Shown: one piece after another, positions 23,244-35,464 of the stretch
Layout of the letters: each line of letters opens with the position of its first letter
Position numbering within the stretch: position 1 is the stretch's first letter
Assembly: GCA_030765065.1 (NCBI GenBank)
Contig: CM060984.1
Location: forward strand, 103,459,488-103,523,487
DNA: 64,000 nt
Origin: Deroplatys truncata
Lineage: Eukaryota > Arthropoda > Insecta > Mantodea > Mantidae
Direction of reading: 5' to 3'
Notes under the pieces: generated by a model
Told to the model about the DNA's origin: nothing
The model's database searches: none
What the model saw: the letters and a program-made list of their open reading frames with translations, nothing else
Program-made: the position numbers and the translations under genes

Positions 23244-24051
23244 TGTGGCAGTATTTTATATCACAACACTGTAAATGCCAGAGTGATTGTAGTGTAAATA
23301 AGCATTATTGTAGGACAATGGTTTGAGATGTTTGTTAATTATAAGCATTGTTAGGAAATAACTTTACACGACCTCACTGAAACTGACAATAGGAGCGGAT
23401 AAAAATGAGCGAGGGGGTGAGTTGTTTATTAATTAGAAGAGACAAGCAAATGACGTCAGATTGGCGCGCTTTTCTTTAGAAATGGAGGAAATATCTTCCC
23501 TAGAGCATATGTGTTCGTAATTTTGATTGGATATAAAAATAGACGCTAATGTTGGCGCGTTTTATTGACCAATAGCAGCTCGGTTATAATCTTTAGGCAT
23601 GTCGGGGTGAGGGAGTATAAATTCCGTGCCAGAGACGGGTAACACTCAGTTCTACAGAATCATGCACAAGGCAAACGTCGCGCAGTTCAACAGAATCATT
23701 CACGGGTTACACGTCGTACATCTCTCGCGTCGTAAAGTTAGTCACAAAATGTGAAATACTAGAATTAATAATGTACAGCAAATAAGTGATTATAGTTACA
23801 TTCGAAAATATAACAGTTTCAGTCGGGCGTGTATCAAGAGTAATTATGTGAAATTAATAAAGTGTGACGGCAATAAAGGTGTATAAACAAATTCTTTTAT
23901 CAGTGTTATCTTTTAGTAACAACTCCTTTCCGTTTACACACCCTGTTCAAGAGATTTGCTCGACTGAGTAATAATAGCTAGCCGGAGGACAAAGAACCCA
24001 AAATTCAAAATAGTAAAACAATAACAGGCGCCCACGAACGATACCGCGACA
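23244..24051 (+). mobile_element. Solo LTR, family A (copy A1)
   Basis: An 808-bp LTR fossil beginning TGTGGCAG and ending GCGACA, flanked by the 4-bp target duplication CCTT (23,240-23,243 and 24,052-24,055), as in Ty3/gypsy-type insertions. It holds a TATA box, an initiator and AATAAA signals (23,856 and 23,872), the layout of an LTR promoter with U3, R and U5. No internal region remains: it is the usual product of recombination between the two LTRs of one element. Confidence 0.85.
23616..23650 (+). promoter_or_regulatory. LTR promoter: TATA box and initiator
   Basis: TATAAAT at 23,616-23,622 and the arthropod initiator TCAGT at 23,646-23,650 are spaced about 30 bp, the canonical distance. 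Solo LTRs can keep this promoter; whether it is used is unknown. Confidence 0.6.
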
Positions 24052-24169
24052 CCTTGGGGGTGCAAGTCCTACAATGGGGAGGGTATCAGTTAAAGAGGAA
24101 GAATAATTAATTCATTATTGTTGTTGTATTGTTGTATTATTGTTGTATTAGAATTTTACGTTCTCCAGG

Positions 24170-24906
24170 GCTTATCTAGAGTAGAAGGAGGAGGTAATAC
24201 ACTCTATCCTGAAATTCAGTATAGAGATTTCACCAGAAGCGCACATTTCGAAGTCTTCCGAGTCAAAATTTAGAAAAACATCTTTGCGCGAGCAACACAA
24301 CTAAAAACGAAATTTAATACTCAGCGCGATACCGTTTAATACGTCTTGTAAATATTTTCAAGAAAATTCCTGCGTTAAAAATAATCTTCCACAGAACCTT
24401 TCGTTGTTTTGGTTTTGAGATTTGGATTAAAATATCTGTATTTAGGATATTTTATGATGAATAAAATTTACAGCTTAAATTTTCTCTTATAGTCAGTAAC
24501 ATTCTCTTCATTCGCATTGAATTGTATGTAACTTGGAATCTATACACACTAACTTGGAAATAAATAAGGAAAAACTTTTTTGTAGTAGTAACCGTTCCCA
24601 AGCTATTTTCTGTAGATCATTTGAATTTTCCAATGTTTTAAAAAACACACATTTAAAACCTAATGTCCGTTACTTTGCTCATTAACCCGAACAAAGCGTC
24701 TGCAGTATCAGTATTCCGATCTGTTTTTTCAACGTTCGAATGTCGACAAGCTTTGTGCTCTCCTCGTATTGACGTTTCAGTCAAAATTTACCACAACTTA
24801 CAGGAAATCTAAAATAAAGTGCTTTATAAATAAATTGCATACTTATCTACGAGAATGAATTATAGATGATAGAGAAATACGTGATTGTAACAAATCAGCT
24901 TTTTTG
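24170..24906 (+). repeat. X repeat, forward, diverged (X10)
   Basis: Blocks AGAGATTTCACCAGAAG, TTTTCAAGAAAATTCC and GAGAAATACGTGATTGTAAC follow X order. The 5' terminus is decayed; the 3' end is AACAAATCAGCTTTTTT. Confidence 0.7.
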
Positions 24907-25258
24907 TTTTAAGGAGGCTTGAAGATTCATTACCGATCAACTACCTCACAAAGACGGGAATTATCGCTGTTTGAAATAATTCTGCACTTTTTCTAAAAAG
25001 AAAACAACAATAAACGAAACATCTTCACCAATGTATCCAGACTTGATGATCATAATGGATGTGCAGCGGTATTTCCTGATTACACCATACAATATAGTCT
25101 TCCCAACTGTCTTTGTCTTTTTCTTGTGAATTGTTTGCAATTCAACTCTCACTGGAATATATAGATTAAAAAGATATCCTACATAATTACATAATATTCT
25201 CCGACTCGTTGAGTGCTTTAACATCCCTTCAACAAACCTTAACCCCTCTCAAAATATT
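24907..25258. other. Unassigned sequence
   Basis: Nothing recognised. Confidence 0.45.
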
Positions 25259-25800
25259 GTTAAAGAACTTCAGAAGGTGTAGAACCAAATGCTAATCTCA
25301 GATAAATTAGTTCATTCGCCTGGACTCCGTCTCATGTCGGAATTATGGGTAATGAATCAGCTGATAAAGCAGCCAAAGAAGCTACCAAACATCCCCCTCA
25401 GGACATAAAAATCCCACAGACCGACTTCATCAAAAAGACTTGCATTAATCAATGGAGACAAACATGGAAAGCCACGTCCAGAAGAAAGTTACTACACGAT
25501 GTCTACATTTCCGAGGCCAAACCTCAACACTTGTCATTTCAACCGCAAAGACCAAGGTGTATTAACTCGACTACGTATTGGATCATACTTCTATAATGCA
25601 TAAACATCTCCTCAACCGTGACCTTCCTCCTGTGTGCGACCTCTTGCAGATCCAACCTCACAGTTCATCATCTCGTCGCTATGTACAACACAGTGAAAGA
25701 TGAAACATCCTCAACAGCCTACCAGATGCCCTAAATTCAGCACAACAAAGAACTTTAAACTTTGCGAAAGTGATAAATTTGTATAATGTGTAACACACCT
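25259..25800 (+). mobile_element. LINE 3' fragment with RNase H remnant
   Basis: One frame reads FAWTPSHVGIMGNESADKAA, the C-terminal end of an RNase H domain as found in I/jockey-group LINEs, where it degrades the RNA template. It continues KEATKHPP...CINQWRQTWKA. Shortly after 25,560 the frame changes: VLTRLRIG is read in one frame and MHKHLLNRDLPPVCDLL in another, followed by QHSER and further breaks. No reverse transcriptase precedes it, so the copy is 5'-truncated, as most LINE insertions are. No poly-A tail is obvious. Confidence 0.8.
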
Positions 25801-26224
25801 ATTTAAGAGAATTAATGTTATATGTACTATTACTATTTAAAATATTGTGTTTTCATTGTAATCATGTTCTGTATTCTAAAGTAGTCAGTTTAAAGTTGAA
25901 GCGACAATAAAGAATATGTAAATTGTAATAATAACTTAAAACAGCTTGAATCAGGCAGAAGACATACGTTGCAGAAACTTCTAGGCATTTCAAAGCAGAG
26001 TCTTTAAGATAAAAAGATATATAGCTAAAAAAGATATAGATTCTGAAATGCAACGCTGGGGAAAATACGCCTAATGATAACAGAATGTTAATGCGAAACA
26101 CCAGAGGACATCAAACATTAACAGCTCAAAGACTATCTCAGAGCCTTCAAGTTGAAGTGGTATATTTGTTATTAGTTGGTAGTTGGAAGATGCTTCATGT
26201 TTATATGCCCCATGTATGGAAGCC
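25801..26224. other. Unassigned sequence
   Basis: Nothing recognised. Confidence 0.45.
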
Positions 26225-26228
26225 AATT

Positions 26229-27093
26229 TGTCGCAGTCACTTCGTGTTATCTTATTGCTGGGCGCCTGTTATTGTTTTATTTTGCATTTTGGGTTCATTG
26301 TGCTCCGGCTAGCTATTATTATTTTTCAGTCGAGCAAATCTCTTAAACAGGGTGTGTAAACGGAAAGGATTGTGTTACTCAAAGATAACACTCATAAAAG
26401 AATTTGTTTTTACACTTTTATTACCGTCACAATTAAGTTCACATATTGATTCGTGATACACGCCAAACTGAAACTGTTATATTTTCTAATATCACTATAA
26501 TCACTTATTTACTGCACATTATTAATTCGCGTTTCACATTTATAACAAACTTTAAGACGCGAAAGATTCTGTAGAATTGCGTCGTGTACTTTATGTATGC
26601 TTCCGTTGAACTACGCGACGTGTAACCCGCGAACGATTCTGATGAACTAACTGTGCGACGTATAACGCGTGCATGCTTCTGTTGGACTGACGAAATCTGC
26701 CTCTGACTTTAGCTTTTTATACTCCCACACCCCGATATGCCTAAAGATTATAACCGAGCTGCTATTGGTTAATAAAACGCGCCAACATTAGCGTCTATTT
26801 TTATATCCAATCAAAAATTACGAAAACATATGCTCTAGGGAAAATATTCCCGCTATTTCTAAGAAAAGCGCGCCAATCTGACGTCATTTGTTTGTCTCTT
26901 CTAATTAATATTCAACTCACCCCCTCGCACATTGTTATCCGCTCCTATTGTCAGTTTCAGTGAGGCCGTGTAAACTTATTTCCTAACAATGCTTATAATT
27001 AACAAACATCTCAAATCAATGTCATACAATAATGCTTATTTACACTACAATCACTCTGGCATTTGCATTATTGTGATACAAATTACTGCCACA
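26229..27093 (-). mobile_element. Solo LTR, family A (copy A2), opposite orientation
   Basis: The same LTR family as copy A1, in reverse. In its own sense it starts TGTGGCAGTA at 27,093 and ends CTGCGACA at 26,229. Its TATA box reads TATAAAAA (reverse of 26,714-26,721). Flanking AATT and AAGT are a likely target duplication with one change. It is clearly diverged from A1. No internal region is attached. Confidence 0.8.
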
Positions 27094-27097
27094 AAGT

Positions 27098-27889
27098 TAC
27101 TTATGAGTGATAGCTAGTGCACCGCCCTAGCGTACCTCTTACTCAATGACTTAATCTAGAGGAGAGTGCAAGAGCTACAAAGGAATTTTCGAACCATGGC
27201 TAAGGGGTAACGGCTAAACCCAGGATAAGGACTAGGAATGCCCCCCCCCAAAGCATTTTTTGAAAACACATGTCGTCTTATATTCTGGATTTATTTGGCA
27301 AAGTCTTTCACAAAATAACTTATGTTGTGAAATTTTACAATATTTACGGAACCGTAATCCACGTCTTTACCAAGCAACCTTTCCTTTCTGAATGTCACAG
27401 ATATACATAGGAACAGTAATGGACTAATTGCTTAACGTTTTAAGGGCATTTTTGAAATATGTTGCTAGTTTTTTTTAGTTTTGACATGATATATACTTTT
27501 AGCAGAACACACATCTCAAACGAGGCAATCATGGTGGCTTGCTGTTGTGATTCTGGTGCCAACATTGTAGTGAAAAATTAGCGCAAGGTAATATGTGCTG
27601 CCAACACTGGTAGTGCAGACAGCACCTGAAAGGGAAATGGATTACAAACTACGAACCTGATCGTTGCTACTTATTTAGGGCCGTAAACGGCAAAGCTTAG
27701 CCGAGAGATGTTTTTTTAGAAGGTGAGGGGACAGGAGCATTTTCGCAATGAAGATAGAAAACATGCACTTATACAGTCATCTTTATTTATTTAATGGTAC
27801 TCATACAGAGAATGAATTTTAATGCACTTATTGCTTAATGTATTTAAGGTCTGAAAATCGGCGGTACTTAAAAAGAATAAAGTATTGAA
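27098..27889. other. Unassigned sequence
   Basis: Nothing recognised apart from a C run at 27,241-27,249. Confidence 0.45.
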
Positions 27890-28477
27890 CAAATCCAACC
27901 ATTAATAACGGATATTTCGCAAATTTCTGATGCCACGAAAAAGTTATTTGAAATAAATTGTGTGTTTTAAACATATCCACATTTTTTGTGCAGTGCGTTT
28001 TCGTCTATCACGTAACGTTTACCAGTTACAGAAGGTTATACCAAATTCCTTCCGAATAAAGAAGACTTTCCAGGCTATTACCACAAAATTGATTGTGTAC
28101 ATTATATTTGTTTACTAATAAGCTTTAATGTATTTTAATCAAAATCGTTAGAATGATTTTTTAGAAAATAAAAGATTTCAAAAAATGTTTCAAGTAAAGG
28201 GTACTTTGGGGTGGGGGATTTTCTTGAAACTCTTCGAGTGGCATCTTAAAAAGATACTAACCTAAATACTAGGTTTGGTATTTATCCGACTTTTAGTTTT
28301 TGAGTTATGCCGTTCACAGACATACACACAGACACGCTCCAGACCTTTTTCTAAAAATGCTCTCTTTGGGTTCAGGGGTCTCAAAACATGCATTTCCGTT
28401 GAAATCTTGGGATCGAATTTTTGGGAGGTATGCAATACCTTCTCTACTACTGTGTACGTGATAAAGAAAGTAAAAAG
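27890..28477 (-). repeat. X repeat, reverse, 3' part missing (X11)
   Basis: It ends GTGATAAAGAAAGTAAAAAG. Its blocks GTGTGTTTTAAACATATCC and ATTTTTTGTGCAG belong to the older subtype. The open stretch at 28,275-28,715 that spans its right end is not conserved between copies. Confidence 0.8.
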
Positions 28478-28782
28478 TAGGAAATTGGTGGCGACATTCG
28501 TTGTAAGCCATGTTATTCGTCACTCCTTACGTAATCTGGTATTCCTACAAACCTTACACAATTTCACTTTGTCTTTTTACTTCACTTTAGCTACTTTTTC
28601 ATTGCTTCACGAGATTCCGTTAGTCGCAATTTTTTTTATCACATTGGCGCTAACTGCTTATAAAATATCCACCATCGCTAAGCGGTCGCCAAGTAGGGCC
28701 CAATATTATGAATAAATTAACAATTCCTGCTACTTTTAGAAGTCAGCACACTACACAATCGAGTCTACATATAAAAATCTGC
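28478..28782. other. Unassigned spacer between X11 and X12
   Basis: Nothing recognised. Confidence 0.45.
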
Positions 28783-29608
28783 TGTGCTCGGCTCACATGA
28801 TCTTCTCTACTCTTGTACAACCTATTTTTACAAACGCTTATTCTTCATATACTTCATGTTAATCGAGATGTTAATCTTATTGCTAATTTTCTTGTAGGTG
28901 CAAGGGGAATATGGCTTTAAGCGATAGTCAAATCTTTAAGAGCTGGTTGCTATGTGGCATATCCCATTCTCTTTGTATGTCCAGGACAAACAAATGAATA
29001 ACGAATGCCTATTTGAGTAATAGTAAAAGTATTGGAAAATTTGAGTGAATAACAAGCAATATCTCGAAAATGGTTCACTCAATAAAAGAAATGTATATGA
29101 CATAAATTGTGTATTTTAACGTGATCTACATTGTTTGTGCAGTAAAATTTTGTCTTATCTCTTATGGTTTACCAGTTATGCAAAAGTCGTTCACAATGAA
29201 GAATACCTTTGGAGACATTCCCAGGAAATTCAAGATGTACATTTCATTTGTCATGAAAATATCTTAAATATATGACATTTTAATCAAAATCGTTAGAGCC
29301 ATTTCTGAGAAAATTAAAATTTTCGAAAAATGTTTCATGTGAAGGATAATCTGGGGTGGGGGATTTTCTTGAAAACCTTTGTGTCGCATTTCTGGAAGAT
29401 ACTGAACGTAAATACCAAGTTTGGTGTTTATCCGACTGTTCGATTCTGAGTTATGCTGTTCACAGACACACACACGGACATGTTTCCAAAAATACGTTTT
29501 TTGAATTTAGAAGGCCTCAAAACATACATTTTCGGTGAAATCTCGGTATCGAATTTTTGGGTGGAATACAATACTTCCCATACTATACGTGGTAGATAAA
29601 GTAAAAAA
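28783..29608 (-). repeat. X repeat, near full-length, younger subtype (X12)
   Basis: Left end AAAATCTGCTGTGCTCGGCT, right end GTGGTAGATAAAGTAAAAAA. It is closest in text to X5 and X15. Confidence 0.85.
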
Positions 29609-30990
29609 CACCGGTTTCATATGTTTCGTAACATTTCATAGCTCCTACTCGGATATGAAATAATGTTCGTAAGATTAATACCAGAAGGCAGAATATTACC
29701 ACATTATTTACACTGGGATTACAGACCTCTGAAGTGTATATTCACAACTATCCACTTCACGCTAGCCTACAATCAATGAACTCGACTTTCATAATTCCCC
29801 GTGAGGCTAAGCACATAATTAACAAAACCAAGTCTAAAAAAGAAGCTTTACACACATTAACAATTAACCATTAAAGCTAAAACTAACAATTTAGCAAACT
29901 CTTATCAATTTTATTAAATAAATACCGCTTTAACATATTCATATAAACTCCCAACCGTTTAACAAGTATATAAATGCTGTGGAAACAACAGTTCTTTAAA
30001 GGCATTAAGAAAAACTGTAAAAAATAATAAAATTATCTAAAACGATCAATGGTATTCAGAAGTTGCATGCATTAACCCAAATCTCGAGAATACAATTATA
30101 ACAAGAATTAAATTTAGATAAACATAAATCCCGTCTCTGTCTCCGTTAAATACTTTCTTGTATACAAGAAGTAGCAGAATAAATCACAACGGGCAAGCCC
30201 AACGGAAATCCCAGTCAGAAACATTCTAAGCCAATGCAAAATTTCATAGCTTATTAAGCATTCGACGACTTACCAAGTTTAAGATGTGCCCGTGGCACAG
30301 GCAGTGAAAGCACTCCCTACCCCCTGTAAAGTCCAAAGCAAGCCAAGCTGGAAAAAGCACCTACGCGAACGAGCGGGGAAAAATGAAATTAACAAGAAGC
30401 ATGATACCGTAATCTAATGGAATCATAGCGCACATTATGATTTTCACAGAATAAATGCATGCTTATTTTAAATATTTAGTGCATACAAATGGGATGTCTA
30501 GTGATAACAGCCATCTACTGACAGGAAAATTCGAGTTGCGCATTTAAGTGTCAGAATTTTTCCAGCAGCGCGTATACCTAAGTGGAGACGTTATGGTTTA
30601 AACCCAAAGTGGTTTGAAGAATAATTTTTAAATGAATGTCATGATATATAACCGATATATGTGAATTTCGCAAGTAGAGAAAGTCATGTGAGGGTTTTCC
30701 CGATTCAAAAAGAAGGTTTCCATTTAAACTCATTAGAGGCAAATGCATGCACAACAATGTACAATGTACACGCAGTACTTTGGTCCATATTACCTTAGAT
30801 ATTTGTGACAATTCGACTCTTGGTTAAGTTTTCATTTCCTTGAATTCATGCGTGAATTAGAGTGAATCACTTGCAAGAACACGTAGTTCTTGAACCTTAA
30901 AACGTTTCGGTTAAAGTATTTATGGATGAAGGACCTACGAATAAATATGCACAGTTTGATGGAATACCAGTTGAATGTTTTTTCTTGTAA
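29609..30990. other. Unassigned sequence with one X stub
   Basis: 30,672-30,692 (GTAGAGAAAGTCATGTGAG) is a stub of the X 3' end. The remaining ~1.3 kb shows no gene or repeat recognised by eye. Confidence 0.45.
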
Positions 30991-33790
30991 TTTTTTATTT
31001 TATTTTATTAACACTTCCCTCAATTAAGGGCTGCCATATAGACAAAGTATACCTATACAATTAACAAATTTAAATTGATAACAATAATGGCGAAGTTAAC
31101 ATATCAAAATAATGAAAATCAACTTAAAATAGAAATATAATGAATTTAAATAGGAACAGAAAGTGGAATAAACAATCCTATTATGCAGTTAAAATAAATA
31201 AATATATAATAATTCATTAATTTCAATGATTTGTAAAGTGGTATATCAATATTATATTGAATTAAAATGATTTCTGAGGATGAGAATTGATCCTCTAATA
31301 GCCATGATTGCTATTTGATAAAGTAGGCGTTTATCTAGGGCATAATCTACCCAAAACTTGTGTAGATTTTTGGGTATTGTCTCTCTAGCTCCTATCATCA
31401 ATCCTGTGACTGAGGTTTTATTTAAATTGTATATATCCTTGTAATAGGAGATAGGGGTTCATAAATGCCTTTTTACCTGCGTCTACTTCTTCGGGCTGTT
31501 GACAGTGGGATTCAAAGCGCACAGTAGAATCAATGATTAACCCACTACTGTCAGATGATGTCGATGCGCCTGCTGCCACCACTGTTGGATAATCCATATA
31601 CCTCCTCGTGGACCTGAAAACCTTTTTCCTTCATACCTGCCATCACACTTCTTATTTTGTGATGTCTGCTGTTTCGCAGCACTTCTCCGTGGGCAACACC
31701 CAGAACGTGTGCAAGGGTTTCGTGCTCTCTGCCACAACGGCGACAGAGGGTATTGTTCTGGGACCTCCGTGGTAAGGAGCGTACAGCAATAACTCCAGCA
31801 GTCATTTTGATGGCATCTCCCCATTCAGAGCAAGAAAGTCCGCGTTGATCTCGGATCCATTTATTAGCAGGTGTGCGATCGCTGAACATTTTAACTCCTC
31901 TTCCTTTGTGCGGTAATTCGCTCCAAAGTTGCAGATGTCTCAGATGTCGTCTTACTTTCCTTGCATCTGGGAGAAGGCTTACAGGATCTCTGATGTCTTT
32001 TGAGTGATGTTGAGGAGTCGTAAACAGTTTTGAGTTTCTTGATCAAAATCTCTTACAATGTTAACAAGTGGGTCCTTGAAGCATTTTAGAACTTTGCAGA
32101 TGTTTATACGTGGGAATCTAACCTCCCATGAGGCGCAGAATAGACCAAGGCCTTTATAGTTTCTTTCAGAGTGTACCATATGGTCTGGAACGTCCGTTGG
32201 TAACAGTAAAATGTTTTTAAAGTGCATTTTAAGATTTTGTTAGCATCAGTTAAACCTTTTTGTGTAATTTTATCCATTGGAATAACTTGAAACGGATAAA
32301 TTAATGTCGTTGAGATGGATGAGCTTAGAACAATACATTTCTGGTCTGCTTGTAACAGGGGTGAACTTTCTAAAGTTTCAGCTTTTTTACGTAACTTTTC
32401 TAAAGTTTGATGACTGCCAAAAATTATTTCATATTTTAAGTTGATGCCTAGGTAAAGTATTTTCTCATCAGTGTTTTGTCAGTGAATTTCATTATCTGCA
32501 GAAATCATAATATTATTAGGAGAATGTTTTCCATTTCTAATGGATAAACAAATAGATTTTGATGTATTGATGGCGAGACGGATTTCTTGAAAACGTTGTA
32601 TTGTTAATTTAGTTAATTCTTTTGCTCCTTCCAATTTTTTCCCAATGATCACGGTATCATCTGCGAAACTCATAATTGTTAAATTCTGACAATTTGAAGC
32701 CAACGATTAACCATATTATTCAGACCAAAATGGCACACTGAGCTCTTCCATAGTTGCTAGATTGTAAAGAATAGGAGATATAGGTGAACCCTGTAATACG
32801 CCCCTTTTTATTTCTATCTGATTTGTTTTACTGCTATTGGTTTCAAATATTGTGGTGTTATTTTCTTGTAGACTCATAATTAAACGTGATAATTTGCTAG
32901 GAACACCAATGAAATCTAGTGTTTTGTGAAGATGTAAATGACCTATGTTATCGAAGGACTTTCTTATATCCAGAAACACTATAGTTATATTGTCTTTTCT
33001 TTCTTTGGTAGATTTTAGAGCCGCATTGGGAATGGTAGTTTTGATGCGAGTTCCCGGGGATGGTGTAAAGCCTCGCTGATAAGGGCTTAAGGTTATATAA
33101 TTACGCAATCTACGGTCAAGTCCTCTTTCAATAATTCCAGATTCTAGCATTCTGGTAGCTATTTTAGCAATTATTTCTGAAGCCAGGTCATTCTTAATTG
33201 TTCTCATCAACACGTGGTCAGGACCGCTAGCCGTATCAATCGATATACTTCTCATTGCATTATTTATTTCTTCTTTGGAGATTATTGTATTAAAGGTGTC
33301 GTTTATTCCTGTTAAATCGATATTACTGATTTTCTGAGAATATTCCTGTAAAAATTGATCATTTGTTATAGAAAATATATTTTTAAAAAAATCCTGTATT
33401 GTGTTACTATTCAGTTTACAGGTTATGTTATTTTCGTTAAAGACATTTCCAACTGCTTTCCTTCTTTGATTATAGTAGTAATATTGTGTTATTTGATATT
33501 TATAATTTGATTTTCTTTTTAATCTCTCTCTTTTAGTCACCCTTTCAGGATTAGTTGAAGTTTTATGCGAGCGCTGTGTTTGTATAAACCTTTTTGTTTT
33601 TCCTTGCCGCATAGTATTTTGCAGCGGGATGTTTAGGACCTGGTAGCACATGAATAACATCTGATAGAAACGAAAGAAAATCTTTTACTGTTTTATGAAA
33701 GCCGTCGTTACCTAACTCAGGTGAGTATTTTTCTTTCCAAGTTTGTAGTTGCTTGCTATATTCGTTCAGCTCATACAAGCTCATGCTTCC
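30991..33790 (-). mobile_element. R2-like LINE (restriction-like endonuclease type), 5'-truncated and decayed
   Basis: A minus-strand non-LTR retrotransposon. Reading order: conserved pre-RT segment, reverse transcriptase, thumb, CCHC zinc knuckle, restriction-like endonuclease, about 260 bp of 3' UTR, and an A-rich tail. The tail is the reverse of TTTTTTATTTTATTTTATTA at 30,991-31,010. R2 elements of insects sit in 28S rDNA; no rDNA is recognised here, so this is a member of an R2-like lineage with other target preference or a stray copy. N-terminal zinc-finger/Myb domains were not seen, hence the 5' truncation. Confidence 0.85.
31252..33784 (-). pseudogene. R2-like RT/endonuclease polyprotein remnant
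   Basis: 33,784-33,563 carries HPAAKYYAARKNKK; the next frame gives QITQYYYYNQRRKAVGNVF. RT motifs follow: TASGPDHV, SPYQRGFTPSPG, VFLDIRKSFDNIG (catalytic Asp), RGVLQGSPISPILYNLA and, after two in-frame stops, MSFADD at about 32,656-32,667. The thumb reads LPTDVPDHMVHSE and YKGLGLF. The zinc knuckle reads CRRCGREHETLAHVLG with WIRDQRGLS before it. The endonuclease reads GGSRRIDII, then after a frame change GLIIDSTVRFES, QQPEEVDAGKK, and TGLMIGARETIPK down to a stop at 31,252-31,254. All catalytic motifs of the RT are visible, but several stops and frame changes make it dead. Confidence 0.85.
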
Positions 33791-34509
33791 TTTTTATGTC
33801 CACCTGGATACTTTCTTTCTAAGAACAACTTTGTGTTGTATGTCCAATGTTCAAATAAGGATGTTTTGTTTTTATATATTCGTTATAGTGAACTACAATT
33901 TCAAGCTAAATTTCTAATAGTCCAGTAATTCCACCCAGAGCAATCTGCACTATAATTTGCTGCATAAAAGATGGCTTGATAGATCGTTTTAAAACTGTTA
34001 AGTGCTCAAATGCTAATATCAGATTAACACGCCAGCATGAAGTAATAATATTTGCATTTTCTGCCCGACTCGTGTGCTGTTGCTGTGAAGAAGGAACTCA
34101 TCTATCATACTGTGTGCGGGAGAAATTGACAACGGACTTGCTTTCTGAAAGCGCCTCGTACATCAAACATTAAAACTGGGAACATGAGCGGCCAGAGCCA
34201 TTAGGTAAACAAGATTATAAGCCGCTTCCTCTGCGCTTGAGCACCCAATTCCATTTTGGGAGCAGAGCGAAAGAATGGCACAGAAAAGGACCGGCAGATT
34301 TTTTTTTTCTCGAAGGATTAAAAATTGCAGCAGCACAGCATCTGTTCGTATCTGTCCCTCCATCTGGTTTTCTAATGGATGTCTCACTCTTTTGGCTACA
34401 AATCTGCTCATACTCGTATTATACAGTTAGTTTTTTATATTCCCCAAATTTTTCACTGCCTTACGTTCTTAAGAAAAGTATGAGAATGAATTAGGAGATA
34501 AGAGTAGCC
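33791..34509. other. Unassigned sequence
   Basis: Nothing recognised. Confidence 0.45.
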
Positions 34510-35320
34510 AGAGGAAGGGGCCTCCTGTAACTAGAGCACAGCACAGCAATTAGGCCATAGTGATACCTGTTTGCTTTCAACGTGACTCCTGGGAGCAAGG
34601 GTTGAAGGGAAGACCCAAAGGATGACTAGATCCGGACGACGATATGCATTACAAAGATGGGGTGCCTAACAATTCCAATCTGTTCTGACTACCTCTACCG
34701 ACTAGCTCTGCTTAAGTTCCGCGTAACCCGGGGATCCCGTGGCAATCGAAGCATCTTCCAGGAAGGGGGCCCAACAGTCTCACCAAACGACAGCGAGAAA
34801 TCTTTCCAGAATGCAAATTCCATCCCCTGCACAAACACACCATTCACTTCTCCGAATTTGACTTAATTTTGAAACGTGTCCCTTCAGACCGGTTTCCTGA
34901 AGTTATTGACCTGTTCTAAGGTTCTTTACAGTCCGGTCGACGATACGTGCAAGCAAGGGTGGGATCACTAACGATTCCAGGACGAAACCAGTTCAGACGC
35001 CTGCACGACTCTTCCTATGTCACTTCAATCTGGGGGACGTGGAATGAAACGCGCCCTTCCCACGAAGAGACCCCAACCCCCACATAAGTGCCACGGAGAA
35101 ATCTTTACACAATGCAAATTCCACCGTCCGCCGCAACACACCAATCGCCGTCTCTTGGTCCACAAACGTAAACCATATGAAGGTGAAATAGATAAAAGGA
35201 AATAATGGAGACAGGAAATTGTGAAAAGTAGATTAATGGTAGAAGAGGAACTATCTCAGCATTCGCCTACCGATCTGGGGAAGCCTAGAAAGAACAAGGT
35301 CAGAGATGCCGTTCCTTTGG
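34510..35320 (-). mobile_element. S-IV repeat, reverse, with internal tandem duplication
   Basis: On the minus strand the body block GTAGGCGAATGCTGAGATAG (near 35,265) and the 3' block TCCGGATCTAGTCATCCTTT (near 34,635) match the S-IV copy at 10.9-11.3 kb. Between them a ~300-bp unit is present twice (34,631-34,850 and 34,934-35,143), sharing GAGAAATCTTT, AATGCAAATTCCA and CGACGATA blocks. Its GC content is higher than its surroundings. Confidence 0.65.
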
Positions 35321-35464
35321 AAATCGAAAAAAAAACTAACTTAATGTTTTTTATTTTAAATGGGGGATGTATCTCTTCTGATAAAATGGAACGCAATATT
35401 TTTAACCACTATTACTTAGCTATCTACACAAATTTAAGTGCATAAAACCCAGGCTTTAAAAGAA

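Larger units (their letters stand above)
22938..24118 (+). mobile_element. tRNA-derived SINE, family S-I, split by a solo LTR
   Basis: The head CGAGATGGCTCAGACG with B box GGGTTCAAACCCC at 22,990 and the body CATACCAGGCATTGGGCTAA match the S-I copy at 44.35-44.72 kb. The SINE runs to GTAAGCCCTT at 23,243, is interrupted by the solo LTR, and resumes at 24,052 with CCTTGGGGGTGCAAGTCCTA. A short (ATTGTTGT)n-like tail follows to about 24,150. The order of events (SINE first, LTR later) is therefore certain. Confidence 0.85.

Noticed and set aside
28275-28715. 146-codon plus frame
   Set aside because: Lies over the end of X11; equivalent frames are broken or absent in other X copies.
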